Shown here in pieces: positions 1-9,030 of a stretch of 64,000 nucleotides of DNA. The DNA lies in assembly GCF_963853665.1 (NCBI RefSeq), contig NZ_OY970459.1, positions 1,984,001 through 2,048,000 on the forward strand, given 5' to 3'. The number at the start of each line of letters is the position of its first letter. Within the stretch, counting starts at the first letter, position 1. The notes below the pieces were generated by a model. The model did no database searches, was not told the origin of the DNA, and was given only the letters and a program-made list of their open reading frames with translations. The stretch comes from Mycobacterium decipiens. GTDB lineage: Bacteria > Actinomycetota > Actinomycetes > Mycobacteriales > Mycobacteriaceae. Made by a program: the position numbers and the translations under genes.

Positions 1-502
1 GGTCGTCGAGCTGGGCGCGAGAACCGACCGGGCGGGACTGCTGTGATGCCCACGCACCCAGCTGCGCCCCTCGCGGGCGCACGGACCAGTAGGCGAGTGT
101 TTCCTCGGTGCTGACCTTGCTGACTGGGCCTCGGACGTGCGCCTGGCGGCCCAGCTCGTACCAGGGAAAGGTCGCCGACGCGTAGGGTGTGGCGGCGAGC
201 TGCTCGCCCTTGGCCGACGTATAGCTGGTAAAGAACGCGACACCCGACTCGTCCAATATCTTGCAAAGCACCGAACGGCTCACCGGTTTCCCGTCGTCGA
301 CAGTGGCCAGCACCATGGCGTTCGGTTCCATCACCCCGGCGCGCTGTGCATCATTCATCCACCGGCGAAGCAACGCCAGCCAGCCGTCGTCGAGCCAGTC
401 GAAGTCCAGGTCGCCGCAGCCATCCTTCTCCGGTCCGTATTCGCCACGCATCCGTGCTAATTGGTCTCCATCGATGTCGACCATCTGGGCGTTATCGTCC
501 AT
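1..502 (-). CDS. pdxH: Pyridoxine/pyridoxamine 5'-phosphate oxidase PdxH, 3' part missing
   Basis: FMN-dependent oxidase that makes pyridoxal 5'-phosphate from PNP or PMP in the cytoplasm. Only the first 167 codons lie in the window; the gene runs off the left edge. The visible protein has the family core, with the segments [21 protein letters not shown] and [14 protein letters not shown], which form the FMN and phosphate site, and [15 protein letters not shown] near the cut. The ATG at 500-502 follows GGAGG with a 5-base gap. It is divergent from pdxS, so both vitamin B6 routes, salvage and de novo, sit side by side. The usual length is about 220 residues. Identity is sure; the C-terminus cannot be judged. 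Confidence 0.93.
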   Translation of the reverse strand, partial: MDDNAQMVDIDGDQLARMRGEYGPEKDGCGDLDFDWLDDGWLALLRRWMNDAQRAGVMEPNAMVLATVDDGKPVSRSVLCKILDESGVAFFTSYTSAKGEQLAATPYASATFPWYELGRQAHVRGPVSKVSTEETLAYWSVRPRGAQLGAWASQQSRPVGSRAQLDD

Positions 503-600
503 CTGGGCCTCCGGTGCTCGACGGGGGAGAGATTCGTAATCTACCAATCGGCGACCGGCCATCCCCCGGAGTAGCTACCGGGCGAGCGTGGCTGCGGTCG

Positions 601-606
601 TATCGT
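601..606 (+). promoter_or_regulatory. Candidate -10 box for pdxS
   Basis: TATCGT fits the mycobacterial TANNNT -10 pattern. A start about seven bases later would give a leader of about 17 bases holding the strong AGAGGAGG ribosome site before the ATG at 630. No clear -35 is visible. The call rests on motif and spacing only. Confidence 0.4.
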
Positions 607-629
607 AGTGGGGATCAGAGGAGGCACCC

Positions 630-1529
630 ATGGATCCTGCAGGTAACCCGGCCACCGGTACGGCGCGGGTCAAGCGCGGCATGGCGGAGATGCTCAAGGG
701 CGGCGTCATCATGGACGTTGTCACCCCGGAGCAGGCCCGCATTGCCGAGGGCGCCGGTGCGGTCGCGGTAATGGCGCTGGAACGAGTGCCCGCCGATATC
801 CGCGCCCAGGGTGGGGTGTCGCGGATGAGCGATCTCGACATGATCGAGGGCATCATCTCCGCGGTCACGGTCCCGGTGATGGCGAAGGTGCGCATCGGCC
901 ATTTCGTCGAGGCGCAGATCCTGCAGACACTGGGCGTGGACTACATCGACGAGTCCGAGGTGCTGACTCCCGCCGACTACACCCACCACATCGACAAGTG
1001 GAACTTCACCGTGCCGTTCGTGTGTGGGGCGACCAATCTCGGGGAGGCGCTGCGGCGCATCAACGAGGGGGCGGCGATGATCCGGTCGAAGGGCGAGGCA
1101 GGTACCGGTGACGTCTCCAACGCGACCACGCACATGCGGGCCATCGGCGGCGAGATCCGCCGGTTGACGTCGATGTCGGCGGACGAGTTGTTCGTCGCGG
1201 CAAAGGAATTGCAGGCGCCCTACGAACTCGTCGCCGAGGTGGCTCGGGCGGGCAAGCTGCCGGTCACGCTGTTCACCGCCGGGGGCATCGCCACACCGGC
1301 GGACGCGGCGATGATGATGCAGCTGGGCGCCGAGGGCGTCTTCGTGGGTTCCGGCATCTTCAAGTCCGGTGATCCCGCGCAGCGCGCGGCGGCGATCGTC
1401 AAGGCCACCACGTTCTACGACGACCCCGATGTGCTGGCCAAGGTGTCGCGCGGGCTCGGCGAGGCGATGGTGGGGATCAACGTGGACGAGATCGCCGTCG
1501 GCCACCGGCTCGCCGAGCGCGGCTGGTAA
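630..1529 (+). CDS. pdxS: PLP synthase synthase subunit PdxS
   Basis: Builds pyridoxal 5'-phosphate from ribose 5-phosphate, glyceraldehyde 3-phosphate and ammonia; the ammonia comes from PdxT. The protein is 299 residues, the usual length. The two lysines that carry the reaction intermediates are visible as K86 in MAKVRIGH and K154 in [11 protein letters not shown], and the [33 protein letters not shown] phosphate loop lies near residues 215-250. The ATG follows AGAGGAGG by 7 bases. It heads a pdxS, tesB2, pdxT gene string in which tesB2 separates the two PLP synthase subunits. Ortholog of Rv2606c. Confidence 0.98.
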   Translation: MDPAGNPATGTARVKRGMAEMLKGGVIMDVVTPEQARIAEGAGAVAVMALERVPADIRAQGGVSRMSDLDMIEGIISAVTVPVMAKVRIGHFVEAQILQTLGVDYIDESEVLTPADYTHHIDKWNFTVPFVCGATNLGEALRRINEGAAMIRSKGEAGTGDVSNATTHMRAIGGEIRRLTSMSADELFVAAKELQAPYELVAEVARAGKLPVTLFTAGGIATPADAAMMMQLGAEGVFVGSGIFKSGDPAQRAAAIVKATTFYDDPDVLAKVSRGLGEAMVGINVDEIAVGHRLAERGW

Positions 1530-1571
1530 GAACGGCGATGAGGGCTCGCGCGAAGAGCAGACGGTCATAGC

Positions 1572-2417
1572 GTGTCGATCGAAGAGATCCTTGATCTCGA
1601 GCAACTCGAGGTCAACATCTACCGAGGAAGCGTGTTCAGCCCCGAATCGGGTTTCCTGCAGCGCACCTTCGGTGGTCATGTGGCCGGGCAGTCGCTGGTG
1701 TCGGCGGTGCGCACCGTCGACCCGCGGTATTCGGTTCACTCGCTGCATGGCTATTTTCTGCGGCCCGGAGATGCCAAGGAGCGCACGGTATTTCTCGTCG
1801 AGCGCATCCGGGACGGCGGATCATTCTGCACCAGGCGGGTCGACGCCATCCAGCACGGGGAAACCATCTTCAGCATGGCGGCGTCGTTCCAGAGTGAGCA
1901 GGACGGCATCACCCATCAGGACGCCATGCCGGCGGCGCCGCCACCCGACGGCCTGCCGGGGTTGAACTCGATCAGGGTCTTCGACGACGCGGGATTCCGG
2001 CAGTTCGAGGAATGGGACATCTGCATCGTGCCCCGCGAGCGCCTGCAGCTTTTGCCCGGCAAGGCTTCCCAGCAGCAGGTGTGGTTTCGGCACCGCGACC
2101 CGCTGCCCGACGACCCGGTGCTGCACATCTGCGCGCTCGCCTACATGAGCGATCTCACGCTACTGGGATCGGCGCAGGTCACCCACCTCGATGTGCGGGA
2201 GCATCTGCAGGTGGCATCGCTGGACCATGCCATGTGGTTTATGCGAGCCTTCCGTGCCGACGAGTGGTTGCTCTACGACCAATCGTCGCCGTCGGCCAGC
2301 GGTGGTCGCGCGCTCACCAAGGGCGAGATATTCAAACAGTCCGGTGAAATGGTCGCGGCGGTCATGCAGGAGGGGCTGACCCGCTATCGGCGCGGGTACC
2401 AGTCGGCTGGGCAGTGA
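1572..2417 (+). CDS. tesB2: Acyl-CoA thioesterase II, TesB type
   Basis: Hydrolyses acyl-CoA thioesters to free acid and CoA. The 281-residue protein has the double hot-dog layout of TesB: an N-terminal half with [18 protein letters not shown] (about residues 28-45) and a C-terminal half with [11 protein letters not shown] and the typical LDHAMWFM motif (about 218-225), followed by a W-L-L-Y-D-Q stretch. The GTG start lies 42 bases after pdxS. Its place between pdxS and pdxT is conserved with M. tuberculosis (Rv2605c) but has no obvious link to vitamin B6; the natural substrate is unknown. Confidence 0.93.
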   Translation: MSIEEILDLEQLEVNIYRGSVFSPESGFLQRTFGGHVAGQSLVSAVRTVDPRYSVHSLHGYFLRPGDAKERTVFLVERIRDGGSFCTRRVDAIQHGETIFSMAASFQSEQDGITHQDAMPAAPPPDGLPGLNSIRVFDDAGFRQFEEWDICIVPRERLQLLPGKASQQQVWFRHRDPLPDDPVLHICALAYMSDLTLLGSAQVTHLDVREHLQVASLDHAMWFMRAFRADEWLLYDQSSPSASGGRALTKGEIFKQSGEMVAAVMQEGLTRYRRGYQSAGQ

Positions 2418-2424
2418 GCGGGCT

Positions 2425-3021
2425 GTGACCTTTCCGAGGGTCGGGGTACTGGCGCTGCAGGGCGACACCCGGGAGCACCTGGCGGCGCTGCGCGAATCCG
2501 GGGCGGAGCCGATGACGGTGCGGCGCCGCGACGAACTTGACGCGGTGGACGCGCTGGTCATTCCGGGTGGGGAATCCACCACCATGAGCCACCTGCTGCT
2601 CGACTTTGGCCTGCTGGAACCGCTGCGGGCGCGGCTGGCCGACGGGCTGCCGGCCTACGGTTCGTGCGCCGGCATGATTCTGCTGGCCAGCGAGATCCTG
2701 GACGCCGGTGCCAACGGCCGTGCGGCGCTGCCGCTGCGGGCGATGGATATGACGGTGCGGCGCAACGCTTTTGGACGTCAGGTCGACTCGTTTGAGGGCG
2801 ATATCGCGTTTGTGGGTCTGGACGATCCGGTGCGCGCAGTGTTCATCCGGGCGCCCTGGGTGGAACGGGTCGGCGACGAGGTGCAGGTGCTGGCCCGGGC
2901 CGCGGGACACGTCGTGGCGGTGCGACAGGGCGCCGTGCTCGCGACGGCCTTTCACCCGGAGATGACCGGCGATCGCCGGATTCATCAGTTGTTCGTCGAC
3001 ATCGTCAACGGGAATGCGTGA
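2425..3021 (+). CDS. pdxT: PLP synthase glutaminase subunit PdxT
   Basis: Class I glutaminase that releases ammonia from glutamine and channels it to PdxS. At 198 residues it has the full catalytic triad: the nucleophile C81 in AYGSCAGM, and H177 and E179 in FHPEMTGD. The early [12 protein letters not shown] and the PGGEST oxyanion motif (residues 48-53) are typical. The GTG start is 7 bases after the tesB2 stop, so the two are probably translationally coupled. Ortholog of Rv2604c. Confidence 0.97.
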   Translation: MTFPRVGVLALQGDTREHLAALRESGAEPMTVRRRDELDAVDALVIPGGESTTMSHLLLDFGLLEPLRARLADGLPAYGSCAGMILLASEILDAGANGRAALPLRAMDMTVRRNAFGRQVDSFEGDIAFVGLDDPVRAVFIRAPWVERVGDEVQVLARAAGHVVAVRQGAVLATAFHPEMTGDRRIHQLFVDIVNGNA

Positions 3022-3070
3022 CACCTGGCCGTCACGCTGGCGTGACGCTCGGCGCGACGAGGCGTCCACG

Positions 3071-3076
3071 TAGACT
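3071..3076 (+). promoter_or_regulatory. Candidate -10 box for the yebC-type gene
   Basis: TAGACT matches TANNNT and would start transcription near 3083, giving a leader of about 48 bases that ends in an A-rich stretch with AAAAGG before the ATG. This suggests the regulator has a promoter separate from pdxT. Motif evidence only. Confidence 0.4.
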
Positions 3077-3130
3077 CGTCTGGCGAACTTGTCGAGCACC
3101 AGAAGGCAAAAGAAAAGGTAAAACACTGCG

Positions 3131-3886
3131 ATGAGCGGCCATTCCAAGTGGGCCACCACCAAGCACAAGAAGGCCGTCGTCGACGCCCGCCGCGGCAAGA
3201 TGTTCGCCCGGCTGATCAAGAACATCGAGGTGGCGGCCCGTGTCGGCGGCGGTGATCCGGCCGGCAACCCTACGCTCTACGACGCGATTCAGAAGGCGAA
3301 GAAGAGTTCGGTTCCCAATGAGAACATCGAGCGAGCCCGCAAGCGCGGCGCGGGCGAGGAAGCCGGTGGCGCTGACTGGCAGACCATCATGTACGAGGGA
3401 TACGCGCCCAACGGCGTGGCCGTGCTGATCGAGTGTCTGACCGACAACCGCAACCGCGCTGCCAGCGAGGTGCGAGTGGCTATGACGCGCAATGGCGGCA
3501 CCATGGCCGACCCGGGCTCGGTGTCCTACCTGTTCACCCGCAAGGGTGTGGTGACCCTGGAAAAGAACGGCCGGAGCGAAGACGATGTGCTGACGGCCGT
3601 CCTGGACGCCGGCGCCGAGGACGTCAACGACCTGGGCGACAGTTTCGAGGTCATCTCCGAGCCTGCTGAACTGGTCGGGGTCCGCACCGCTCTGCAGGAC
3701 GCGGGCATCGACTACGAATCGGCCGAGGCCAGCTTTCAGCCCTCGGTGAGCGTGCCCGTCGACCTGGACGGCGCACGAAAAGTGTTCAAGCTCGTCGACG
3801 CGCTGGAGGACAGTGACGACGTGCAGAACGTGTGGACCAACGTCGAGGTGTCCGACGAAGTGCTGGCGGCGCTCGACGAGGAGTGA
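3131..3886 (+). CDS. YebC/PmpR/TACO1 family protein
   Basis: 251-residue member of the YebC family. It starts with the diagnostic [25 protein letters not shown] and carries the family's acidic middle domain with [22 protein letters not shown] (about residues 95-115). Family members act as DNA-binding regulators or help ribosomes through proline-rich stretches; the sequence does not settle which. In many actinobacteria this gene sits next to ruvC; here five genes of another operon lie between. It is convergent with speE, 35 bases apart, with no vapBC41 pair in between. Ortholog of Rv2603c. Confidence 0.95.
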   Translation: MSGHSKWATTKHKKAVVDARRGKMFARLIKNIEVAARVGGGDPAGNPTLYDAIQKAKKSSVPNENIERARKRGAGEEAGGADWQTIMYEGYAPNGVAVLIECLTDNRNRAASEVRVAMTRNGGTMADPGSVSYLFTRKGVVTLEKNGRSEDDVLTAVLDAGAEDVNDLGDSFEVISEPAELVGVRTALQDAGIDYESAEASFQPSVSVPVDLDGARKVFKLVDALEDSDDVQNVWTNVEVSDEVLAALDEE

Positions 3887-3921
3887 GGTTTGGGTGCGGT
3901 GCTCTGGGTCGGAGAGCCGTT

Positions 3922-5487
3922 CTAGTCCCACCCGTGGCGCATGTCCTCGACAATGCGCGGATGCTCCAGCGTCGAGGGCACCAGCGTGCGGGGTGCGATG
4001 TCGCCGGAGAACACCGTGGCGGCGTCCAGTACTTGCTGGTCGAGGAACCGTAGTGGCGGTGCGTCACCCGGAAGAGCAGCCGGGGGCGCGGTGTCGCCGC
4101 GGCTCGCCAGGGCGAATCCCCAGTCGCCGAAGGTGGGCACATGCACGTGGTAGGGGGTGACGGCGTAGCCGGCGGATTGAATCGTCGAGATCGTGCGCCA
4201 GAACGCGGTCGGGGTGGAATACGGGCTGCCCGCCTGCGCCACCAGGAGCCCCCCAGGAGCAAGCGCACGAGACGCCAGCGCGTAGAACTCGGTGGAATAC
4301 AGCCGGCCCAACGCGGGGGTGTCGGGATCGGGCAGGTCGACGATGACGGCGTCGAAGCGGCCGACCCCGGTGCCGCGCAGCCAGCTCATCGCATCGTCGA
4401 TCACCACGTGCACGCGCGGGTCATCCAGCGACCCGCCGTTGGCCTCGCGCATGGTGGTGCGGGCCAGCTCGATCACCGCCGGGTCGAGTTCGACCTGCAC
4501 GATCTGTTGCACACCGGGCTGCCGTAGCAGCTCGTGGGCCGCCAGGCCGTCGCCGCCGCCGAGCACCAGCACCGAGCGGGCGCCGTCCCGCAACGCGGGG
4601 TAGACCAGGCTTTCGGTGTAGCGGTACTCGTCGCGGGTGGAGAACTGCAGACCCCCGTCCAGGTACAGGCGCAGGTCCTCGCCGCGGCGGGTGACGACGA
4701 TCTCTTGGTAGGTGCTGTGCCGGTAGGCGATGATCGGGTCGGCGTAGAGCTGTTGGCGGCTGGTGGTTTCGATGTCGTGCGCACGCACCAGCAGGGTGAT
4801 CAGCAGCCCGAGCGCGGTAGAAAGCGCGCACAGGGCGGTGACCAGCTGCCGGGTGGACACGATGCGTCGTAGCAAGAAGATGGACACGATGGCCGCGGCT
4901 ACCAGGTTGACCATGCCGGTGGCCGCCGCGCCGCGGATCATTCCCAGCTGCGGCAGCAGGACGAACGGCCAGACCAGCCCGCCGACCAACGCGCCGAGGT
5001 AGTCGGCGGCGTTGAGGTTGGCCAGGGTGCGGCCCGCGTCGGCGGCGCCCGCCACCCGGCCCCGCTGCAAGAGCGTCATCAGCAGCGGAACCTCGGCGCC
5101 GACCAACCCGCCGATCAAAGCCGTCCCCACGGCCAACACCAACGTCGACCCGTCGATGAAGGCAAACGCCACATACAGCGCCGCCGCGGACAACCCGCCG
5201 ATGATGCCCAGCAGCGCCTCGACGGCGATGAACGCGACCGCCGCGTGCGCCAGCAGCGGCTTGACCAGCAAGGCGCCCAAGCCCAGTGCGGCAATGTAAC
5301 CCGCGACGATCAGGGACGTTGCGACGATCCCGCCGCCGTTGAGGCTGGTCGACAGCGTCAGCAGCGCGAGCTCGTAAATGAGACCGCATGCCGCGCAGGC
5401 CGCGACGGCGGCCAGCAGCAGCGCCCGCCAGCGCCCGGACGACTCCGTGGCGCGGGCCAGCGCCGGTGCGTGATCCGTGGCTGTCAT
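3922..5487 (-). CDS. speE: Membrane-anchored polyamine aminopropyltransferase (spermidine synthase)
   Basis: Transfers an aminopropyl group from decarboxylated S-adenosylmethionine to a diamine such as putrescine. The 521-residue protein has about seven hydrophobic helices in residues 20-235, then a spermidine-synthase domain with the SAM loop LVLGGGDG (309-314) followed by [12 protein letters not shown]. This membrane-fused form is typical of actinobacteria, whereas the E. coli enzyme is soluble and about 290 residues. Its start overlaps the upstream DUF350 gene by 4 bases. It is the last gene of a five-gene operon; no decarboxylase for making the donor is nearby, so the real acceptor is open. 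Ortholog of Rv2601. Confidence 0.93.
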   Translation of the reverse strand: MTATDHAPALARATESSGRWRALLLAAVAACAACGLIYELALLTLSTSLNGGGIVATSLIVAGYIAALGLGALLVKPLLAHAAVAFIAVEALLGIIGGLSAAALYVAFAFIDGSTLVLAVGTALIGGLVGAEVPLLMTLLQRGRVAGAADAGRTLANLNAADYLGALVGGLVWPFVLLPQLGMIRGAAATGMVNLVAAAIVSIFLLRRIVSTRQLVTALCALSTALGLLITLLVRAHDIETTSRQQLYADPIIAYRHSTYQEIVVTRRGEDLRLYLDGGLQFSTRDEYRYTESLVYPALRDGARSVLVLGGGDGLAAHELLRQPGVQQIVQVELDPAVIELARTTMREANGGSLDDPRVHVVIDDAMSWLRGTGVGRFDAVIVDLPDPDTPALGRLYSTEFYALASRALAPGGLLVAQAGSPYSTPTAFWRTISTIQSAGYAVTPYHVHVPTFGDWGFALASRGDTAPPAALPGDAPPLRFLDQQVLDAATVFSGDIAPRTLVPSTLEHPRIVEDMRHGWD

Positions 5488-5954
5488 GACAACGCGGCGG
5501 CAATCACCCCTGCTACGGCCAGCAGCATTACCGCCGTGGCGAACGCCGCCGGATGCAGCGCCGGCGCGTCGATGTGCTCACGGAACCGACCCGGCACCGC
5601 AATTTCCAGGATCACCAACGCCACCCCCTGCAGTGCGACGCCGACGAGCCCGTACACCGCCACGCCGATCAGCCCCTGTGCCAACTGGTTGGAGCTGGCG
5701 TAGATGGCGGCGATGATGACGATGGCCAGCGCCACATACATCGCCGAGGCCAGCACGACGGCGTTGGGGCGCCGGTCGATGAACACCAGGCGACGCAGAT
5801 CGCCCGGGGTCAACAGGTTGACCATCACGAAGCCCGCGACCAGCACGGCGGCGCCGACCAAGAAGTACAACACGGTGGCCACCACTCCGTGCAGGATCGG
5901 CGTAAGGCTGACGGTCCCGAAATCGACTCCGGCCTGGTACCTGGCCTGGTGCAT
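5484..5954 (-). CDS. DUF350 membrane protein
   Basis: 156-residue membrane protein of the DUF350 family with four clear hydrophobic helices (about residues 20-47, 65-88, 92-115 and 132-154), linked by short charged loops such as [14 protein letters not shown]. The ATG follows AAAGGAG at good spacing. The stop overlaps the speE start by 4 bases, giving tight coupling. DUF350 proteins are repeatedly found next to spermidine-synthase or glutathionylspermidine-synthase-like genes, but no activity is known. Ortholog of Rv2600. Confidence 0.9.
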   Translation of the reverse strand: MHQARYQAGVDFGTVSLTPILHGVVATVLYFLVGAAVLVAGFVMVNLLTPGDLRRLVFIDRRPNAVVLASAMYVALAIVIIAAIYASSNQLAQGLIGVAVYGLVGVALQGVALVILEIAVPGRFREHIDAPALHPAAFATAVMLLAVAGVIAAALS

Positions 5955-5978
5955 GACTGTCTCCTTTGCGTTCCGGCC

Positions 5979-6410
5979 TTACTTGCTTCCGCCCGGGCCG
6001 CCGGGGCTGCCCCCCGAACCGCCCGACGGCGACCCGGGGGTAAACCCGGGGCCGAGGAAGATATACGCGCCGTGGTTGTATCCCGCGCTCAAGTGTTCGA
6101 CGCGGATAACGCACGGATAGGTGCCGTCCGGGCCGACGGACACGATGTTGTTGCGGTAGCGCAGGTACTCGGTGTCGCCGTAGGACGCGCGCGCCGCGGG
6201 GGCCCGGTACTTGGCGAGCGTGTCGGCCACCTGTTTTGGCGATCCGGTGCACAGATAACGCGTTCCGTTCACATCGCGGGATTCCTCGCGATAGTGCGAC
6301 GCGATGTAGGAGCCGACATCCCTGTTAAGCAACGTAATTCCGGAAATCAGGGACACCGTGGCGGCGACCGCAAGCACGGCGGCAACCCCGAACAGCCGGT
6401 TGCGGCTCAT
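5979..6410 (-). CDS. DUF4247 exported or membrane-tethered protein
   Basis: 143 residues with an N-terminal hydrophobic segment (about 7-28), an extracytoplasmic core with two cysteines (YLCTG and YPCVIRV, possibly a disulfide), and a tail rich in Gly, Ser and Pro ending GGSPGGPGGSK. I chose the ATG at 6408-6410 (MSRNRLF) because it matches the remembered Rv2599 length and overlaps the previous stop as ATGA. A 24-residue longer form exists in frame but would run into the upstream gene. Function unknown. Confidence 0.88.
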   Translation of the reverse strand: MSRNRLFGVAAVLAVAATVSLISGITLLNRDVGSYIASHYREESRDVNGTRYLCTGSPKQVADTLAKYRAPAARASYGDTEYLRYRNNIVSVGPDGTYPCVIRVEHLSAGYNHGAYIFLGPGFTPGSPSGGSGGSPGGPGGSK

Positions 6411-6910
6411 GGCCGCCACCGGCTCGCCGTATGGACCACCGTCCCGCCGGATGCACTCGGGTACAGGTGCCACGTCCGCCAACGCCAGCCGGTCAAATAG
6501 GGTTCGGCGGCCAGCGCGGTCAACGCGGCGTCGTCACCGGGAAACACGCCGCCGAGCCACCCGGTTTCCAGAGCACAGCGTTCGCGAAGGTCGCGCGCGA
6601 GCCGGCGAAACGTCACCTCGTCGTGGGTGTGGGTGCGGGATTGCAGGTCATAGCCGGGTGCTTCGGTGCGCTCGGGCAGTTCGCCCCCGTGGCTGCGAGC
6701 GGTGCAGGACACCTGTTCGGAGAAGCCGCCGGTGGGATGCTCGACCGTGACGACGTGTGATGCGCTCAGAACGCCGAGCTGCAAGAGGCCACCAACCGGG
6801 TGGGCCAGTCGACAGGTGGCCAGTGGCCGCGGCGCGGGCACGTTGAGCGCCAGACCAAGCCGTTCCCCTGATACGTCGGCCGGGGTTACGGCGAGCTGAT
6901 GAAGCGGCAC
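6407..6910 (-). CDS. DUF2617 family protein
   Basis: 167-residue soluble protein starting VPLHQLAVTPADVSGERLGL. The GTG at 6908-6910 has a CAGAGGAC ribosome site in front; longer frames upstream are arginine- and proline-rich and look non-coding. It has no membrane segment. The histidine-bearing CTARSHGGELPERTEAPGYD stretch lies mid-protein and a W-rich end (GWRWRTWHLYPS) closes it. It is coupled to the next gene by ATGA and 19 bases from the gene before. Function unknown; it always travels with the DUF4178/DUF4247/DUF350/speE group in the genomes I recall. Ortholog of Rv2598. Confidence 0.87.
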   Translation of the reverse strand: MPLHQLAVTPADVSGERLGLALNVPAPRPLATCRLAHPVGGLLQLGVLSASHVVTVEHPTGGFSEQVSCTARSHGGELPERTEAPGYDLQSRTHTHDEVTFRRLARDLRERCALETGWLGGVFPGDDAALTALAAEPYLTGWRWRTWHLYPSASGGTVVHTASRWRP

Positions 6911-6929
6911 CGATCTGGTCCTCTGGGTC

Positions 6930-7544
6930 CTACGCCGAGGCGGGGGGCGCGGGGTAGACGGTGAGCTCGCCGGGCAGCACGGGCTTGCCGGTGGCCACCT
7001 CCCAGGGCATGTTCGGCGCCCAGCGCTCGAACGACAGCAGCGCGGACTCGTCGGCGTTGGTGCAGTCGACGTAGTCCATGTCGCCGCCCGCCGGCAGGCC
7101 CGTGGTGCCTTCGGTGGTGTACCCGGCCCGACCACGCTCGGTCTGCCGATACGTCACCTCGTCGACCACGTGCTGGCCACCGGGCTGCAAGTCAAGATCG
7201 GCGCGTTTCGCCCACATCGCAAGTTCAAGGCGCCCGTCGTCCTCTTCCACGCTGAACCAGACCGGCTGGTCGCCGCCTTCCAACAGATGCTCCCACCACA
7301 CGAAGGGACCCTCGCGAAAGGTGACCGATCCGCGTACCACGTAGTCGATGCCGCCGTAGCTGACAACCGCACCGGGGCCGAGCTGGCGCGGCCCGAACTG
7401 CGGCATGGCGTTGAAGGCGAGCGGATCCCGGCGACCACCCGGCTCGGGTGCTGTCTTGGGCCGCCGGAGGGCGACGACGAGAACGATGATGGCGGCGATG
7501 AACAGCGCCACCGCGAGCACAACCAGCAGACTTCCCACACGCAC
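6930..7544 (-). CDS. DUF4178 membrane-anchored protein
   Basis: 204 residues; one N-terminal membrane helix (about 4-26, SLLVVLAVALFIAAIIVLVV), then a DUF4178 beta-rich domain with YGGIDYVVRGSVTFREGPFVW and WFSVEEDDGRLELAMW. It is the first gene of the operon running to speE. The GTG at 7542-7544 is used here; a second GTG two codons later is equally possible, since the AGAGG ribosome site is close to both. The domain is related to small beta-barrel modules seen near ATP-grasp and DUF350 genes; function unknown. Ortholog of Rv2597. Confidence 0.88.
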   Translation of the reverse strand: MRVGSLLVVLAVALFIAAIIVLVVALRRPKTAPEPGGRRDPLAFNAMPQFGPRQLGPGAVVSYGGIDYVVRGSVTFREGPFVWWEHLLEGGDQPVWFSVEEDDGRLELAMWAKRADLDLQPGGQHVVDEVTYRQTERGRAGYTTEGTTGLPAGGDMDYVDCTNADESALLSFERWAPNMPWEVATGKPVLPGELTVYPAPPASA

Positions 7545-7824
7545 CCTCTCGTACCGCCTACTGCGCCGCGGTTGGTCGATCGGCGGAATATCGATGGTGC
7601 GGTTAAGGTAACAGCTTTGATTGCTCCTGGTGTCACAACGGTCCCGCGGTGCCAGCGGATTATCCGAGGTGGCGGTGCCACCCGCAGGTCCGGCGGGCCG
7701 GACGGGCGGTCTGCGATCTGGGGTAGCTGGCCCCGTCGCCGCCTGTCGTGCCGGCCGATGTCACAACCACCTGAGGTGGTGCTCGGCGAGGTGATCGATC
7801 AAACCGCGCGTGTCCTGCGCGGCG

Positions 7825-7847
7825 ATGTCGGTGGGATCCGCTACCGT
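7825..7847 (+). promoter_or_regulatory. PafBC-type (RecA-independent) DNA-damage promoter of ruvC
   Basis: ATGTCGGTG, then eight bases, then TACCGT. This fits the RecA-NDp consensus TTGTCRGTG-N8-TANNNT at eight of nine positions of the first block, with exact spacing and a valid -10. The predicted start near 7854 leaves a leader of about 30 bases with GAGGGAG before the ruvC GTG. The PafB/PafC activators are known to drive most mycobacterial DNA-damage genes from such sites. Confidence 0.75.
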
Positions 7848-7848
7848 A

Positions 7849-7864
7849 TCGAACGGTTGTTCGG
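7849..7864 (+). promoter_or_regulatory. LexA (SOS) box upstream of ruvC
   Basis: TCGAAC-GGTT-GTTCGG matches the mycobacterial LexA box TCGAAC-N4-GTTCGA at 11 of 12 fixed bases. It begins two bases after the -10 of the PafBC-type promoter and covers its expected start point, so bound LexA would block it. Confidence 0.75.
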
Positions 7865-7885
7865 AAACGCCTGAGGGAGCATGCG

Positions 7886-8440
7886 GTGCGGGTGATGGGT
7901 GTCGATCCCGGGTTGACCCGATGCGGGCTGTCGCTTATCGAGAGCGGGCGCGGTCGGCAGCTCACCGCGCTGGACGTCGATGTGGTGCGCACCCCGTCGG
8001 ACGCGGCCCTGTCGGAGCGACTGCTGGCCATTAGCGATGCCGTCGAGCATTGGCTGGACACCCACCATCCCGACGTGGTGGCCATCGAGCGGGTGTTCTC
8101 CCAGCTGAACGTCACGACGGTGATGGGCACCGCCCAGGCCGGCGGCGTCATCGCCCTGGCGGCGGCCAGGCGCGGTGTCGATGTGCACTTTCATACCCCC
8201 AGCGAGGTCAAGGCAGCGGTTACCGGCAACGGTGCCGCGGACAAGGGGCAGGTCACTGCGATGGTTACCAGAATCCTTGCGCTGCAAGCCAAACCGACGC
8301 CGGCCGACGCGGCCGACGCGCTGGCCCTGGCGATCTGCCACTGCTGGCGGGCGCCGATGATCGCCCGGATGGCCAAAGCCGAAGCGCTGGCCGCGCAGCA
8401 GCGCCGCAACTATGCGGCCAAGCTGAAGGCCGCCCGATGA
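7886..8440 (+). CDS. ruvC: Holliday junction resolvase RuvC
   Basis: Endonuclease that cuts four-way DNA junctions in symmetric fashion, working with RuvAB. The 184 residues carry the RNase H-like acidic residues: D7 in VMGVDPG, E in VAIERVF (about residue 68), and the aspartates of [14 protein letters not shown] (about 140-146). The GTG follows GAGGGAG. Its stop overlaps the ruvA start by 4 bases. Expression is probably damage-induced through the LexA and PafBC-type motifs directly upstream. Ortholog of Rv2594c. Confidence 0.97.
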   Translation: MRVMGVDPGLTRCGLSLIESGRGRQLTALDVDVVRTPSDAALSERLLAISDAVEHWLDTHHPDVVAIERVFSQLNVTTVMGTAQAGGVIALAAARRGVDVHFHTPSEVKAAVTGNGAADKGQVTAMVTRILALQAKPTPADAADALALAICHCWRAPMIARMAKAEALAAQQRRNYAAKLKAAR

Positions 8441-9030
8441 TCGCCTCGGTCCGCGGCGAGGTCCTCGAGGTGGCGCTCGATCACGTGGTGGTCGAGGCGG
8501 CGGGTGTCGGCTATCGGGTGAATGCGACGCCGTCGACGCTGGCGACGCTGCGCCACGGCACCGAGGCCCGGCTGACCACCGCGATGATTGTCCGCGAGGA
8601 TTCGATGACGCTGTATGGCTTCTGCGACGGGGAAACCCGTGACCTGTTCCTGACGCTGCTGTCGGTCTCCGGCGTCGGGCCGCGGCTGGCGATGGCGACG
8701 CTGGCCGTGCACGACGCTGCGGCGCTGCGGCAGGCGCTGGCCGACGGCGACGTCGGGGCACTGACCCGGGTGCCCGGCATCGGGAAACGCGGCGCCGAAC
8801 GGATGGTGCTGGAGTTGCGCGACAAGGTCGGCCCAGCCGGCGCAGCCGCCGGAGCACCCGCGGTCAATGGCCACGCGGTGCGCAGTCCCGTGGTGGAGGC
8901 GCTGGTCGGCCTCGGTTTTGCGGCCAAACAGGCCGAGGAAGCCACCGACAAGGTACTGGCCGGGAGCCACGATGCGACAACGTCGGGCGCCCTGCGGGCC
9001 GCTTTGTCGCTGCTGGGGAAGGCCCGATGA
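8437..9030 (+). CDS. ruvA: Holliday junction DNA helicase subunit RuvA
   Basis: Binds the four-way junction and loads RuvB. The 197 residues show an N-terminal OB fold ([20 protein letters not shown]), two helix-hairpin-helix motifs ([15 protein letters not shown] and [19 protein letters not shown], about residues 72-120), a Gly/Ala-rich linker, and a C-terminal RuvB-contact domain ([18 protein letters not shown]). It overlaps ruvC and ruvB by 4 bases each, so the three are translated together. Ortholog of Rv2593c. Confidence 0.97.
   Translation: MIASVRGEVLEVALDHVVVEAAGVGYRVNATPSTLATLRHGTEARLTTAMIVREDSMTLYGFCDGETRDLFLTLLSVSGVGPRLAMATLAVHDAAALRQALADGDVGALTRVPGIGKRGAERMVLELRDKVGPAGAAAGAPAVNGHAVRSPVVEALVGLGFAAKQAEEATDKVLAGSHDATTSGALRAALSLLGKAR

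Larger units (their letters stand above)
7545..7885. other. Intergenic region between DUF4178 operon and ruvC
   Basis: 341 bases with divergent genes on either side. No vapBC40 pair and no credible protein gene is present. The right end carries the two DNA-damage motifs listed separately. TAAGGT at 7604-7609 is another TANNNT on the plus strand, of unknown use. Confidence 0.7.

Noticed and set aside
7758-7874. 38-codon frame ending 11 bases before ruvC
   Set aside because: It overlaps both DNA-damage promoter motifs, so its apparent peptide is explained by regulatory DNA; no ribosome site.
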